Assembly (NCBI RefSeq): GCF_963675585.1
Contig: NZ_OY776414.1
Coordinates: forward strand, 3,327,001 to 3,391,000
DNA: 64,000 bases
Source of the DNA: an uncultured Draconibacterium sp.
Lineage (GTDB): Bacteria > Bacteroidota > Bacteroidia > Bacteroidales > Prolixibacteraceae
Direction of reading: 5' to 3'
Positions 8,832 through 17,027 of this stretch are shown one piece after another; position 1 is the first letter of the stretch; each line of letters begins with the position of its first letter. A program made the position numbers and the translations under genes. The notes below the pieces were generated by a model, which was given only the letters and a program-made list of their open reading frames with translations, searched no databases and was not told the origin of the DNA.

Positions 8832-10181
8832 ATGAGACTAACTATACTTCTTCTTCTTACAACTTTAAATTTATTGGGGCAAAATATCGAAGGAATCATA
8901 CTTGATGCCGATACTAAATTACCGTTGAAAAATGTAAATATTTTCTTCAAAAAAGGAAATACCGGAACAACTTCAAATGTTAAAGGTGCATTTAATCTAA
9001 ATCTGAAATCAGAAATTAATGAAGATGATACCATTCATTTCTCAATGATAGGCTATGGGGCAAAAGATATTTTATATTCAGATTTGAAAAAAATCAATTT
9101 TTTTGTTTGCCTGTCAAAAAAAGTTGAAAGCATTAGTGAGATTACTGTTACTTCCAATAAAGTTCTTAAACCTGAAATTGAATTTCATCAATTATCATCT
9201 TTAAATGAAGGATTATATGCATTTGGGTCCTTACTGTTAAATGGAAATATATATGTAATAGGAGGTAATGGATCATATTATGAAGATAATGCAAAAAGAG
9301 CCTTTCTTGAGGCAAGCAATACAGAGGATTTATCTTTCCAGAACTTTACAAACAGATTAAAACCTGGTAGCTTTTTGGAACGTTACAACAATAGTCTTCA
9401 GATATATAACATCGAAAATGATACTTGGTCTATTTCGAAACTAAAATTGTTGGAAAGAGCAAATCATTCAATAAATTATTACAACAACCAGATTTATATT
9501 TTAGGAGGTAAATCTTTATCGACAAATAGAAAATTTGAATATCTGGAAAACAAAATTGAAATTCTTGATTTAAAAAACGAAACCATAAAAATAGATGATA
9601 CAAACCCACATCAAGCATTAAATTCTCAAACATTTATTTATAAAAATGGACTAATAATTTTGGGTGGTTCAGTTAAACTTAAAAATGATGGCAATAAAGT
9701 GTTCACGAATAAAACCCATCTCTTTGATTTCAGCACAGGATACTGGTATGAATTGAATGATATGCCTCGTGCAAAGGAAGCAAAAGGAGTTATTATTAAA
9801 GATAGAATTTATCTTATCGGGGGATATGATAACAAAGCTCTGACAGAAATTGAAAGCTATAACCTAGGCACTGGAAAGTGGGAAACTGAGGGAGAATTAT
9901 TTGATGGAATTGAAAGTCCTGCCTTAACTTATCACGGTAATTTAATTTATATCTACAACCTAGATAAAGTACTTACTTTTAATATTGTTACAAAAGTTTT
10001 AAACGAATATAGAATCAATTTGAGAATACAAAACTCAGCTCTTCATTACTATGATAACAAATTATATATTTTGGGTGGTTATATTGAAAATGAGTATTCT
10101 ACATCTCCATCTTCAAAATTATATAGTATAGACATTAGTGAGTTTTTAAATACCAAAATAATAAAGTCAAAAACATTATGA
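8832..10181 (+). CDS. Exported kelch-repeat protein with CarboxypepD-like domain
   Basis: The 449-residue protein begins with a signal peptide (about residues 1-17, ending LLGQ). A CarboxypepD_reg-like beta-sandwich (about 18-100; IEGIILDADTKLPLKNVNIF) follows, then kelch-type beta-propeller blades from about 130 to 430 (repeated IYVIGGNG, IYILGGK, LIILGGS, IYLIGGY, LYILGGY motifs). The domains suggest a secreted or periplasmic binding protein with a propeller; no catalytic motif is visible. No TonB plug or barrel follows. It is flanked by repeat elements A (upstream, ~200-bp gap after module 2) and B (27 bp downstream). Confidence 0.85.
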   Translation: MRLTILLLLTTLNLLGQNIEGIILDADTKLPLKNVNIFFKKGNTGTTSNVKGAFNLNLKSEINEDDTIHFSMIGYGAKDILYSDLKKINFFVCLSKKVESISEITVTSNKVLKPEIEFHQLSSLNEGLYAFGSLLLNGNIYVIGGNGSYYEDNAKRAFLEASNTEDLSFQNFTNRLKPGSFLERYNNSLQIYNIENDTWSISKLKLLERANHSINYYNNQIYILGGKSLSTNRKFEYLENKIEILDLKNETIKIDDTNPHQALNSQTFIYKNGLIILGGSVKLKNDGNKVFTNKTHLFDFSTGYWYELNDMPRAKEAKGVIIKDRIYLIGGYDNKALTEIESYNLGTGKWETEGELFDGIESPALTYHGNLIYIYNLDKVLTFNIVTKVLNEYRINLRIQNSALHYYDNKLYILGGYIENEYSTSPSSKLYSIDISEFLNTKIIKSKTL

Positions 10182-10208
10182 ATAAAACTATTGCTAACCT
10201 CGCCGGCC

Positions 10209-10334
10209 CTACTCGCGCCGATTTGCAATCGGTGTGCAATTCGAAAGAATTGAAAGCATCAAATTGTCAGCCATTGGCTGAGGTACGGATTACAAATTAG
10301 CTTGAGGCTGATCTTCGATTCGCGCCAGCGGAGG
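10209..10334 (+). repeat. Cassette-type repeat element, copy B
   Basis: Same element as copy A, with hairpins CAATTC-GAAA-GAATTG and TCAGCC-ATT-GGCTGA. It ends at CGCGCCAGCGGAGG. It starts 27 bp after the kelch gene stop and ends 46 bp before the next small gene. The first bases (CTACTCGCGCC) have lost the perfect CCGCT tip. Confidence 0.8.
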
Positions 10335-10380
10335 AAAAAATTGACTTGATATAAAAAACAATAGAACTTAAATTTTAATT

Positions 10381-10560
10381 ATGGAAGTATTTAAAGACAT
10401 GGCATTGTCAATTGTACCTATTTTACTTACCCTTCTTATGCCAGTGATATTCATCTTAATATTAAGGTGGCTTGGCGCTTGGATGTTAAGAATAACTGAC
10501 GTTATCAATCTTCAGAAAGAAATCCTTGATGAATTGAAAAAAATAAATTCAAAGGAATAA
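10381..10560 (+). CDS. Small single-span membrane protein, 59 aa
   Basis: An ATG at 10381 opens a 59-codon frame ending in TAA at 10558-10560. The peptide has a hydrophobic segment at about residues 8-31 (IVPILLTLLMPVIFILIL), then an amphipathic, charged tail (INLQKEILDELKKINSKE) suited to coiled-coil contacts. No family is recognised. Its placement between repeat elements B and C, each within 50 bp, mirrors the placement of the larger neighbours and supports it being a real gene. Confidence 0.6.
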   Translation: MEVFKDMALSIVPILLTLLMPVIFILILRWLGAWMLRITDVINLQKEILDELKKINSKE

Positions 10561-10582
10561 AAAACCGAACCACCGAGCTCCC

Positions 10583-10708
10583 CCGCTCGCGCCGATTTGT
10601 AATCGGTGTGCAATTCGAAAGAATTGAAAGCATCCAATTGTCAGCCATTGGCTGAGCTACGGATTACAAATTAGCTTGAGGCTGATCTTCGATTCGCGCC
10701 AGCGGAGG
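10583..10708 (+). repeat. Cassette-type repeat element, copy C
   Basis: Begins CCGCTCGCGCC 22 bp after the 59-residue gene and ends GCGCCAGCGGAGG. The left part contains the short palindrome CCGATT-TGT-AATCGG. Hairpins are CAATTC-GAAA-GAATTG and TCAGCC-ATT-GGCTGA. Confidence 0.8.
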
Positions 10709-10925
10709 TTGAAACAGCCGCAGTGTTTTTTATTTTACATCGTCCTTCAGGGCGGTGACAGATACGACCACAGGCAATACGGCTTGAGCCGTTAAGTTGG
10801 TTAAAGGCTAAAGCCGTTTTATACAAATTTCCTTTTTCACCAAGCTAAAGCATGGTGCAAAATTCCATCGCCACTCGCCCCCCGCTGGTGCGCGATTGTA
10901 TCGCGTTCTGCAATAAAATAAAAAC
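10709..10925 (+). repeat. Second repeat module, copy 2
   Basis: Near-duplicate of 8425-8630, following element C in the same arrangement. A short insertion is present near 10873-10882 (CTCGCCCCCC-like). It ends in the same CAATAAAATAAAAACC tail. Confidence 0.75.
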
Positions 10926-10928
10926 CCC

Positions 10929-11070
10929 CTGCTCGCGCCGATTTGTTATTAGTGTGCAATTCGGTGGAATTGAAAGCATCCAATTGTCAGCCGCCGGTTG
11001 AGGTACGGATTACAAATTAGCTTGAGGCACCGCTGGTGCGCGATTGTATCGCATTCTGCAATAAAATAAA
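10929..11070 (+). repeat. Hybrid repeat copy D
   Basis: Begins like the ~125-bp element (GCTCGCGCCGATTTG) with hairpins CAATTC-GGTG-GAATTG and TCAGCC-GCC-GGTTGA. At about 11028 it passes directly into the tail of module 2 (CCGCTGGTGCGCGATTG onward). It therefore looks like a deletion or recombination product between the two modules. Confidence 0.75.
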
Positions 11071-11076
11071 ACCCCC

Positions 11077-11174
11077 CCGCTCGCGCCGATTTGCAATCGG
11101 TGTGCAATTCGGTAGAATTGAAAGCATCCAATTGTCAGCCGCCGGTTGAGGTACGGATTACAAATTAGCTTGAA
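11077..11174 (+). repeat. Truncated repeat copy E
   Basis: Starts CCGCTCGCGCCGATTTGC with hairpins CAATTC-GGTA-GAATTG and TCAGCC-GCC-GGTTGA. It breaks off after ATTACAAATTAGCTTGA, lacking the right tip. The PAS kinase gene starts 75 bp further on. A weak promoter-like pair (TTG at 11188-11190, TATCTTCA at 11213-11220) lies in that gap. Confidence 0.75.
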
Positions 11175-11248
11175 TAAAGGACCATCGTTGACGTGCATTT
11201 AAAAAAATCCTGTATCTTCAATAGGTAATTAAAACAGAGAGATAAACT

Positions 11249-12355
11249 ATGTTAAGCGAAAAAAAGTTTCTGCATATAATTGAAAACTTGAATGACATTA
11301 TCTGGACGATTGACATCATATCAAGCCGATTTACTTATGTTAGTCCTTCTGTTACACAACTTGGATATTTAATTGAAGAAGCAATGGAAGGTGCGTTTGA
11401 TAATCATCCAAACAACAACACCTCATACAAAAAAACACAGTTACAGATACAAAATGAAATAAAGAGACTAATTACTTCTGATGAAGAATATTCAGACATG
11501 AGATTTGAATATCAAATGCCAAATAAAGCGGGCACACAAATCTGGTTTGAAACAGAAATCAGAATTTTAAAAGAAGATGGTTATCCTAAAGAAATATTAG
11601 GTATCACACGAAATATAGAGGACAGGAAAAAAAATGACCTTATAATAGAGAATTATGCCAGGGAGTTGGAACGATTAAATTATGAAAAAGACCAATTTAT
11701 TAAAATATTGGCGCACGATTTATTAAGTCCTTTTAATACGATGTTGGGGTTTTCTAACCATATTTTGGAGACCTTTAAAGAAACTGGAAAAGAAGATTTA
11801 GAACCACAACTTAAATTAATAAATCACAAACTCTTATCCACTTTTCAAATGCTGGAAGATTTACTCGTTTGGGTGAAAAATTCCTCTTCCGAAATTTTTT
11901 CAACTTTTGAAGATGTTCCTTTAAATAAATTATGCAATACTATCATAAAAAATGTGGCATCGAATTTTAAAAATATTAGTGTAGTTTATATTGAGTCAGA
12001 GAATATAATCCTAAAAACGAACACTAATATTCTCAAAGTCATTTTAAGAAACTTTATTTCGAATGCTATTAAATTCACAGATATTAATGGAAGTATTAAA
12101 GTTCTTGCAAGCAAATCACCAGAAAATGTAACCATAACAGTTTCAGATAATGGAATTGGAATGACTGACGAACAAATTGAAAATATTTGGCAAAAGTCAG
12201 AATCAAGCAATGGAACAAAAGGAGAGACAGGATTTGGATTAGGACTTGTTTTTTGCAAAGAATTAATCGAAAAGCTTGGTGGTAAAATATGGGCTGAAAG
12301 TGAATTGGGAAAAGGAAGCAAATTTAATATTAGCCTACCAATCAATACCAATTGA
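11249..12355 (+). CDS. PAS-domain sensor histidine kinase
   Basis: The 368-residue protein has no membrane segments, so it is probably cytoplasmic. A PAS domain occupies about residues 5-125 (DIIWTIDIISSRFTYVSPSV, ending in a PAC-like EILGITRNIEDRKK). A HisKA helix follows with His156 in LAHDLLSPFN, then a HATPase_c domain with N-box LRNFISNAIKFT, G1 DNGIGM and G2 GFGLGLVFCKEL. No response regulator is adjacent, so the partner is unknown. It is the last single gene of the repeat-bounded array, with element F 20 bp downstream. Confidence 0.9.
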   Translation: MLSEKKFLHIIENLNDIIWTIDIISSRFTYVSPSVTQLGYLIEEAMEGAFDNHPNNNTSYKKTQLQIQNEIKRLITSDEEYSDMRFEYQMPNKAGTQIWFETEIRILKEDGYPKEILGITRNIEDRKKNDLIIENYARELERLNYEKDQFIKILAHDLLSPFNTMLGFSNHILETFKETGKEDLEPQLKLINHKLLSTFQMLEDLLVWVKNSSSEIFSTFEDVPLNKLCNTIIKNVASNFKNISVVYIESENIILKTNTNILKVILRNFISNAIKFTDINGSIKVLASKSPENVTITVSDNGIGMTDEQIENIWQKSESSNGTKGETGFGLGLVFCKELIEKLGGKIWAESELGKGSKFNISLPINTN

Positions 12356-12375
12356 ATACTAAGAAATAAAAAACA

Positions 12376-12763
12376 CCGCTCGCGCTGATTTGTTATTAGT
12401 GTACAATTCGGAAGAATTGAAAATAGCAAGCTGACGCCTGAGGTGTCAAAAGGTTGTAGCACGGTATACATTGAAAACATTCGACTCCGGCCGGAGTCGC
12501 ACCCTTAAAAACATCGGTTTTCTTATAAACGTTTGAATCCGCAGGATTCTCTTCCGCTGCTCTCCGCCCGTTTGTAACGAGGGGTAAGTGTTTTGTCGAT
12601 TGTATCTACACTGTTGTTTGGCGATTTGAGATACTACCCCCTGTTTCGGCCTTACTTCGCTAAACGGAGTTTGCGGCCTCAACCGTCCCCCTTAAATAAG
12701 GGGGACAGCCGGAGCCAGTGGCTTCGTGCGGCAGCACGGATTACAAATGCGCGCCAGCGGAGG
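12376..12763 (+). repeat. Repeat copy F split by about 310 bp of other repetitive DNA
   Basis: The left part (12376-12425) begins CCGCTCGCGC and has the CAATTC-GGAA-GAATTG hairpin. The right end (ACGGATTACAAATGCGCGCCAGCGGAGG-type tip) is found at 12736-12763. Between them lie a perfect palindrome GACTCCGGCCGGAGTC (12483-12498), a 48-bp segment resembling 55857-55910, and a hairpin GTCCCCCTT-AAAT-AAGGGGGAC (12685-12706). No gene is visible from 12356 to 12868. Confidence 0.65.
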
Positions 12764-12793
12764 TAGCAAGCGAAGAAAACAAGCTTAAAACGA

Positions 12794-12831
12794 CAAAAGC
12801 CACTCTCCTTTCGGAAAGTGGCTTTTGGTAT
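12794..12831 (-). terminator. Terminator of the etf/acyl-CoA dehydrogenase operon
   Basis: Perfect 11-bp arms CAAAAGCCACT (12794-12804) and AGTGGCTTTTG (12817-12827). It lies 40 bp beyond the dehydrogenase stop on the minus strand. The T-run after the hairpin on that strand is short, so efficiency is uncertain. Confidence 0.65.
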
Positions 12832-12868
12832 TCTTTTAGCTAAAAGCTTGTAGCTTGCAGCTCTCTTT

Positions 12869-14578
12869 CTACAATTCCATTTTAAAGTCGCCCAAATCGC
12901 TTAATTCAGAAGCTCTGATGTATTCGGCGTGTGCTTTAATTTCTGCCTTGGCAAATTTAATGTAGTTTTTGGTCGATTTCATAAACATTTCGTCGCGGTT
13001 GGTATCCAACAACAACAAATAGCTCATAATAATATGTCCGGCCATTTCAACCAGTCTGCGCGCATGGAAATCGATAAACTCATTGTCGTTTAAAGCAGTT
13101 ACTTTTTTAACGGCTTGTTCGTAATCTTCGGTAAGAATAATTAAAGTGCGTTTTAAGTACTCCAACTGAGGCGAAACCTGTTCGTGTTCGTAAACACGAA
13201 TCTGGCTCAGATACGAGCCTGTAGTAACCCCACGGATGGCTGCTACCACCTGCAACTGGGTAGTTCCTTCGTAAATAGAAGTAATACGTGCATCGCGGTA
13301 AATACGTTCAACCGGGTAATCTTTCATAAAACCTGAACCACCGTGAATTTGAACTGCGTCGTAAGCCAATTGGTTACTGTATTCACTTGCCATTCCTTTA
13401 ACAAGCGGAGTAAAAATATCAGCCAAACGTTGGTATTTTTTCATCTCATCGCGCTCCTCTTTCTCCAGTTTACGCTCTTCAGAAATGTGCATATAAGTTT
13501 TGTACATGTCGACAAAACGCGATGTTTCGTACAACAAAGTACGCGATGCATCCAGTTTTGCTTTCATCATGGTAAGCATTTCGTAAACTGCCGGGAATTT
13601 AATAATGGCTTTACCAAACTGCATACGTTCTTTTGCATAAATGATTGATTCGCGATACGCTGCCTCGCATAAACCTACCGATTGAGCAGCAATACCCAAA
13701 CGTGCACCATTCATCAACGCCATTACGTATTTAATCAGTCCCATTTTACGCGAACCTACCAATTCGCCGGGCGCATCTTTAAAAACCAGTTCGCAGGTTG
13801 GCGAACCAATAATACCCATTTTGTGCTCGATACGACGAACGGTTACACCACCATCGAGTTTATCGTAAATAAACATCGACAAACCACGACCGTCTTTTGT
13901 TCCCGGCTCAGAACGCGCCAGTACCAAAGAAATTTCGCCATCGCCGTTGGTGATAAAACGTTTTACACCGTTTAGCAACCAGGTTTGTTTTTCTTCGCTC
14001 CAGGTGGCTTTTAACTGCACCGCCTGTAAATCGGAACCTGCATCAGGTTCGGTAAGGTCCATGGCCATTGTATCGCCGGCACAAACACGTGGTAAGTATT
14101 TTTGTTTTTGCTCTTCCGAAGCAAATTCGTTAATGGTTTCAGCACAATCCTGCAGGCCCCAAATGTTTACAAAACCTGCATCGGCTCGCGAAACAATGTC
14201 GGCCGCCATAATGTAAGGTACAATCGGGAAGTTCAAACCATCGTACTTGTATGGCAACGACATCCCCATTAACCCTGCCTGACGCAAAGCTTTAATGTTT
14301 TCTTCGGTTCCACGGGCATATTTTACGTGGCCGTCTATTACTTCCGGACCTTCAGCATCGATACTCTCTGCATTTTCAGCAACAATATTCCCACAAATAT
14401 CACCTACAACTTCCAACACGCGGTCGTAACTGTCGATTGCATCTTCGTAATCAAGTGGAGCAAAATCGAATTCCTCTTTAAAAGCATAATTACGTTCTTT
14501 TAAACGAACGATCTCCTTCATTAAAGGGTGATTCAAATGAAATTTTAACTCGCTATTATCGTTATAATAATTTGCCAT
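12869..14578 (-). CDS. Acyl-CoA dehydrogenase
   Basis: The 569-residue FAD-dependent dehydrogenase introduces the alpha-beta double bond of an acyl-CoA and passes electrons to electron transfer flavoprotein. The central flavin and substrate motifs AMDLTEPDAGSDLQ and RFITNGDG are present. The segment YPVERIYRDARITSIYEGTTQ carries the likely catalytic base Glu437. The extra C-terminal ~120 residues put it in the long-form group common in Bacteroidota, rather than the ~380-residue short-chain group. It is the third gene of an etfB-etfA-dehydrogenase operon, 23 bp after etfA. Chain-length preference is unknown. Confidence 0.93.
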   Translation of the reverse strand: MANYYNDNSELKFHLNHPLMKEIVRLKERNYAFKEEFDFAPLDYEDAIDSYDRVLEVVGDICGNIVAENAESIDAEGPEVIDGHVKYARGTEENIKALRQAGLMGMSLPYKYDGLNFPIVPYIMAADIVSRADAGFVNIWGLQDCAETINEFASEEQKQKYLPRVCAGDTMAMDLTEPDAGSDLQAVQLKATWSEEKQTWLLNGVKRFITNGDGEISLVLARSEPGTKDGRGLSMFIYDKLDGGVTVRRIEHKMGIIGSPTCELVFKDAPGELVGSRKMGLIKYVMALMNGARLGIAAQSVGLCEAAYRESIIYAKERMQFGKAIIKFPAVYEMLTMMKAKLDASRTLLYETSRFVDMYKTYMHISEERKLEKEERDEMKKYQRLADIFTPLVKGMASEYSNQLAYDAVQIHGGSGFMKDYPVERIYRDARITSIYEGTTQLQVVAAIRGVTTGSYLSQIRVYEHEQVSPQLEYLKRTLIILTEDYEQAVKKVTALNDNEFIDFHARRLVEMAGHIIMSYLLLLDTNRDEMFMKSTKNYIKFAKAEIKAHAEYIRASELSDLGDFKMEL

Positions 14579-14601
14579 TTTTTCGTGTTTTAATGTCGTG
14601 A

Positions 14602-15624
14602 CTACTTGGTGTTCTGTTTATAATACTTAATCATTTTAGGAATGATCTCAGCAACATCGCCGGTAATTACATAATCGGCAATTGCATTAATAGGAGCCTC
14701 AGGATCGGTATTAATTGCAATAATTTGTGCTGAATCTTCCATTCCTGCGCGGTGCTGAATTTGCCCCGAAATACCACAGGCGATGTATAGTTTTGGACGA
14801 ACGGTAATACCGGTTTGTCCGATCTGACGTTCGTGACCGGCATAACCCGAATCAACAGCAGCACGCGAAGCACCAACTTCGCCACCCAATACTTCAGCTA
14901 AATCGTACAATAGTTTGAAGTTTTCTTTTGAGCCAACACCATAACCACCGGCAACAACAATAGGTGCACCTTTTACGTTCACCTTGCTTTTCTCCATGTG
15001 GCGCTCGATAATCTCAACAACAAAATCTTCGTCGCTCACATATTTGGCTACGTCCATTTTTACGGTTTTACCCTTGTATTTTGGATCGAGAATTTCTTTT
15101 TTCATTACACCCTCACGAACCGTTGCCATTTGCGGACGACAATCAGGATTTATAATGGTAGCAATAATGTTTCCTCCAAAAGCCGGACGAATCTGGTATA
15201 GAAGGTTCTCGTAATTTTTATCTTGTTTTTTATCGAAATGATCGCCAATTACCAAACTTGTACAATCGGCTGTTAATCCGCTGTGCAAAGCCGACCGAAA
15301 CACGTGGTCCCAGGTCGCGGCCAATCGACGATGCTCCCATCAAAGCGATTTGTGGTTGAATCTCCTTAAACAAGTTTACCACAATTGATGTGTGTTGGTA
15401 AAGTTTGGTAAGGATACAATCGTTTGTCGTCGGCAATATAAAGCGTGTCTACTCCGTATGGAATTACTAGTTCGCTAACACCGTCAAGATCGCTTCCAAC
15501 GGCCAATAGCTTCAAGTTTACAGTTCAATTCATTTGCCAGCGATCTGCCTTTTGTAAGCAGTTCCAGACTTACTTCTGCTACCTGGCTGTCTTCTATTTC
15601 ACAATATACAAAAACGTTATTCAT
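14602..15624 (-). pseudogene. Electron transfer flavoprotein alpha subunit, three frameshifts
   Basis: The start codon is at 15624 (protein begins MNNVFVYCEIEDSQVAEV). The frame is lost three times: near 15503, 15395 and 15295. Each is explained by one extra base in a doublet (GG, AA and GG on the coding strand). Removing them restores a continuous ETF-alpha protein of 339 residues, including LYPYQTLPHTSIVVNLFKE, IGRDLGPRVSSALHSGLTAD and the C-terminal FAD site (RAAVDSGYAGHERQIGQTG, SGQIQHRAGM). All distal parts are well conserved. Sequencing or assembly error is therefore at least as likely as true gene loss, especially as both operon partners are intact. Confidence 0.85.
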
Positions 15625-15644
15625 CTTTTCAAGTTTTAAGGGCA

Positions 15645-16520
15645 TTAGCCGATTGTGTGACTAGTTAATAATTCAATCATCATTCCTTCAATATCAGCGT
15701 CAGAAGAAGAAATTACTTTCGAATCTTTTGCCTGAAGAACTACATTCTCAATCGATTTCACTTTGGTAGGTGAGCCCGTTAAACCAAGTTGTGAAGCATC
15801 AGTTTCTATATCGTTAACTGTCCATTCCTGAATATTCAATCCCGGACGGTCGTTGTATAAGTGCGTATAATCTTCGTTTTCCTTTTGCAACTCAGTAACC
15901 GTTTTGGCATGTTTGTATGTCATCAAACGTTTTGCATTACGTGCTCTGCAATCGGGTGCCGAACCATTCACAGTCATTACCAAAGGCAAGGGACATTTAA
16001 CTGTTTCCACTCCGTTTTCCAATCGACGTTTTACAGTTATTGATTTGTCTTTCAATTCAACGATTTCCTCAACATAAGTAATTTGCAACATGTTGAGTTT
16101 TTCGGCAACCTGAGGTCCAACCTGAGCGGTATCGCCATCAATTGCCTGGCGACCTGCCACAATAATATCAATATTGCCCATTTTTTTCAGCGCCTGTCCA
16201 ATGGCATACGAAGTTGCCAAGGTATCCGATCCGGCAAATGCTCTGTCGGTAAGCAAAATTCCACCGTCAGCTCCACGATACAATCCTTCGCGAATTATAT
16301 CGGCAGCCCTTCCGGGTCCCATGGTTAGAATATTGATTTTAGATTCAGGGTATTCATCTTTAATACGAAGTGCCTGCTCCAATGCATTTAAATCTTCAGG
16401 ATTGAAGATGGCAGGTAATACAGCCCGGTTAATGGTACCATCAGCTTTCATTGCGTCTTTTCCCACATTTCTGGTATCAGGAACCTGTTTGGCCAAAACA
16501 ATAATATTATAAGCTTTCAT
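15645..16520 (-). CDS. Electron transfer flavoprotein beta subunit
   Basis: The 291-residue protein pairs with ETF-alpha, binds AMP, and shuttles electrons from acyl-CoA dehydrogenases to the respiratory chain. Recognisable segments are KQVPDTRNVGKDAMKADGTI, NPEDLNALEQALRIKD, ILTMGPGRAADIIREGLYRGAD and the family signature VKRRLENGVETVKCPLPLVMTV. It is the first gene of the operon. It is preceded by a perfect Bacteroidota promoter at 16612-16643, giving a leader of roughly 85 bases. Confidence 0.95.
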   Translation of the reverse strand: MKAYNIIVLAKQVPDTRNVGKDAMKADGTINRAVLPAIFNPEDLNALEQALRIKDEYPESKINILTMGPGRAADIIREGLYRGADGGILLTDRAFAGSDTLATSYAIGQALKKMGNIDIIVAGRQAIDGDTAQVGPQVAEKLNMLQITYVEEIVELKDKSITVKRRLENGVETVKCPLPLVMTVNGSAPDCRARNAKRLMTYKHAKTVTELQKENEDYTHLYNDRPGLNIQEWTVNDIETDASQLGLTGSPTKVKSIENVVLQAKDSKVISSSDADIEGMMIELLTSHTIG

Positions 16521-16611
16521 TCAATATATTTTTTGTTTTTATACTCAGTTTTTCAGTTTGTTTTGCTTCAAATTCAAAGCAAAAAATTCACTCTTTTAAA
16601 TTGAAGGCTAG

Positions 16612-16643
16612 CAAATATAAAAATCAAGGCAAAACTTACCAAA
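16612..16643 (-). promoter_or_regulatory. Bacteroidota-type promoter for etfB
   Basis: Read on the minus strand, TTTG (16643-16640) is separated by 20 bp from TATATTTG (16619-16612). This matches the TTTG-N19/21-TAnnTTTG consensus without mismatch. It lies about 90 bp upstream of the etfB start. Confidence 0.75.
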
Positions 16644-16920
16644 GAAAGTAATAAGCACAGACCTTTAATGTTTGTTAAAAACCAACCAGAACAGGCATTT
16701 CAGAAGCAAAAACCTGCATCAATGTCAGTACTGACAAAGCATTAAAACAATCAACCATACTATTCTAAAATTCCTGTAGATTTTTTGTGCTTAGCTAATT
16801 TATACTTGTTTTAATTAAAATTGAAGGTAAAATTGGTCGAATAAGGAGAATGTGACTCAAATGAAGGAATTTTAAGCAGTGTGAACAGTGCGTTATAATT
16901 GAACAATATAAAAAAGACAA

Positions 16921-16951
16921 TTGCGCTCTTTGGATAAAATTAGTATCTTCA
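16921..16951 (+). promoter_or_regulatory. Promoter-like pair before candidate small RNA
   Basis: TTG at 16921-16923, a 20-bp spacer, then TATCTTCA at 16944-16951. The upstream box and spacing fit the Bacteroidota consensus; the downstream box has two mismatches at its end. Confidence 0.45.
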
Positions 16952-16957
16952 AACCCG

Positions 16958-17027
16958 GATTTCAAACCAAATCTGACCAAATTATTTCGGAAGCCGATTC
17001 GTTTTATTTCGAATCGGTTTTTCTTTT
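16958..17027 (+). ncRNA. Candidate small RNA of about 70 nt
   Basis: A promoter-like pair at 16921-16951 would start transcription near 16958. About 35-60 bases later there is a strong intrinsic terminator: an 11-bp stem with one G-U pair (16991-17001 with 17010-17020, core CCGATTCG/CGAATCGG), an 8-base loop, and TTTTTCTTTT. No open reading frame precedes it and no gene ends nearby on the plus strand, so the terminator would otherwise have no purpose. Function and targets are unknown. Confidence 0.45.

Noticed and set aside
12446-12682. Minus-strand open frame at 12.4-12.7 kb
   Set aside because: It lies wholly within the repeat F insert, crosses a perfect palindrome and has no family resemblance.
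15230-15436. Separate small gene upstream of the etfA remainder
   Set aside because: Its sequence is the displaced middle of ETF-alpha (ALMGASSIGRDLGPRVS), so it is a frameshift fragment and not a gene.
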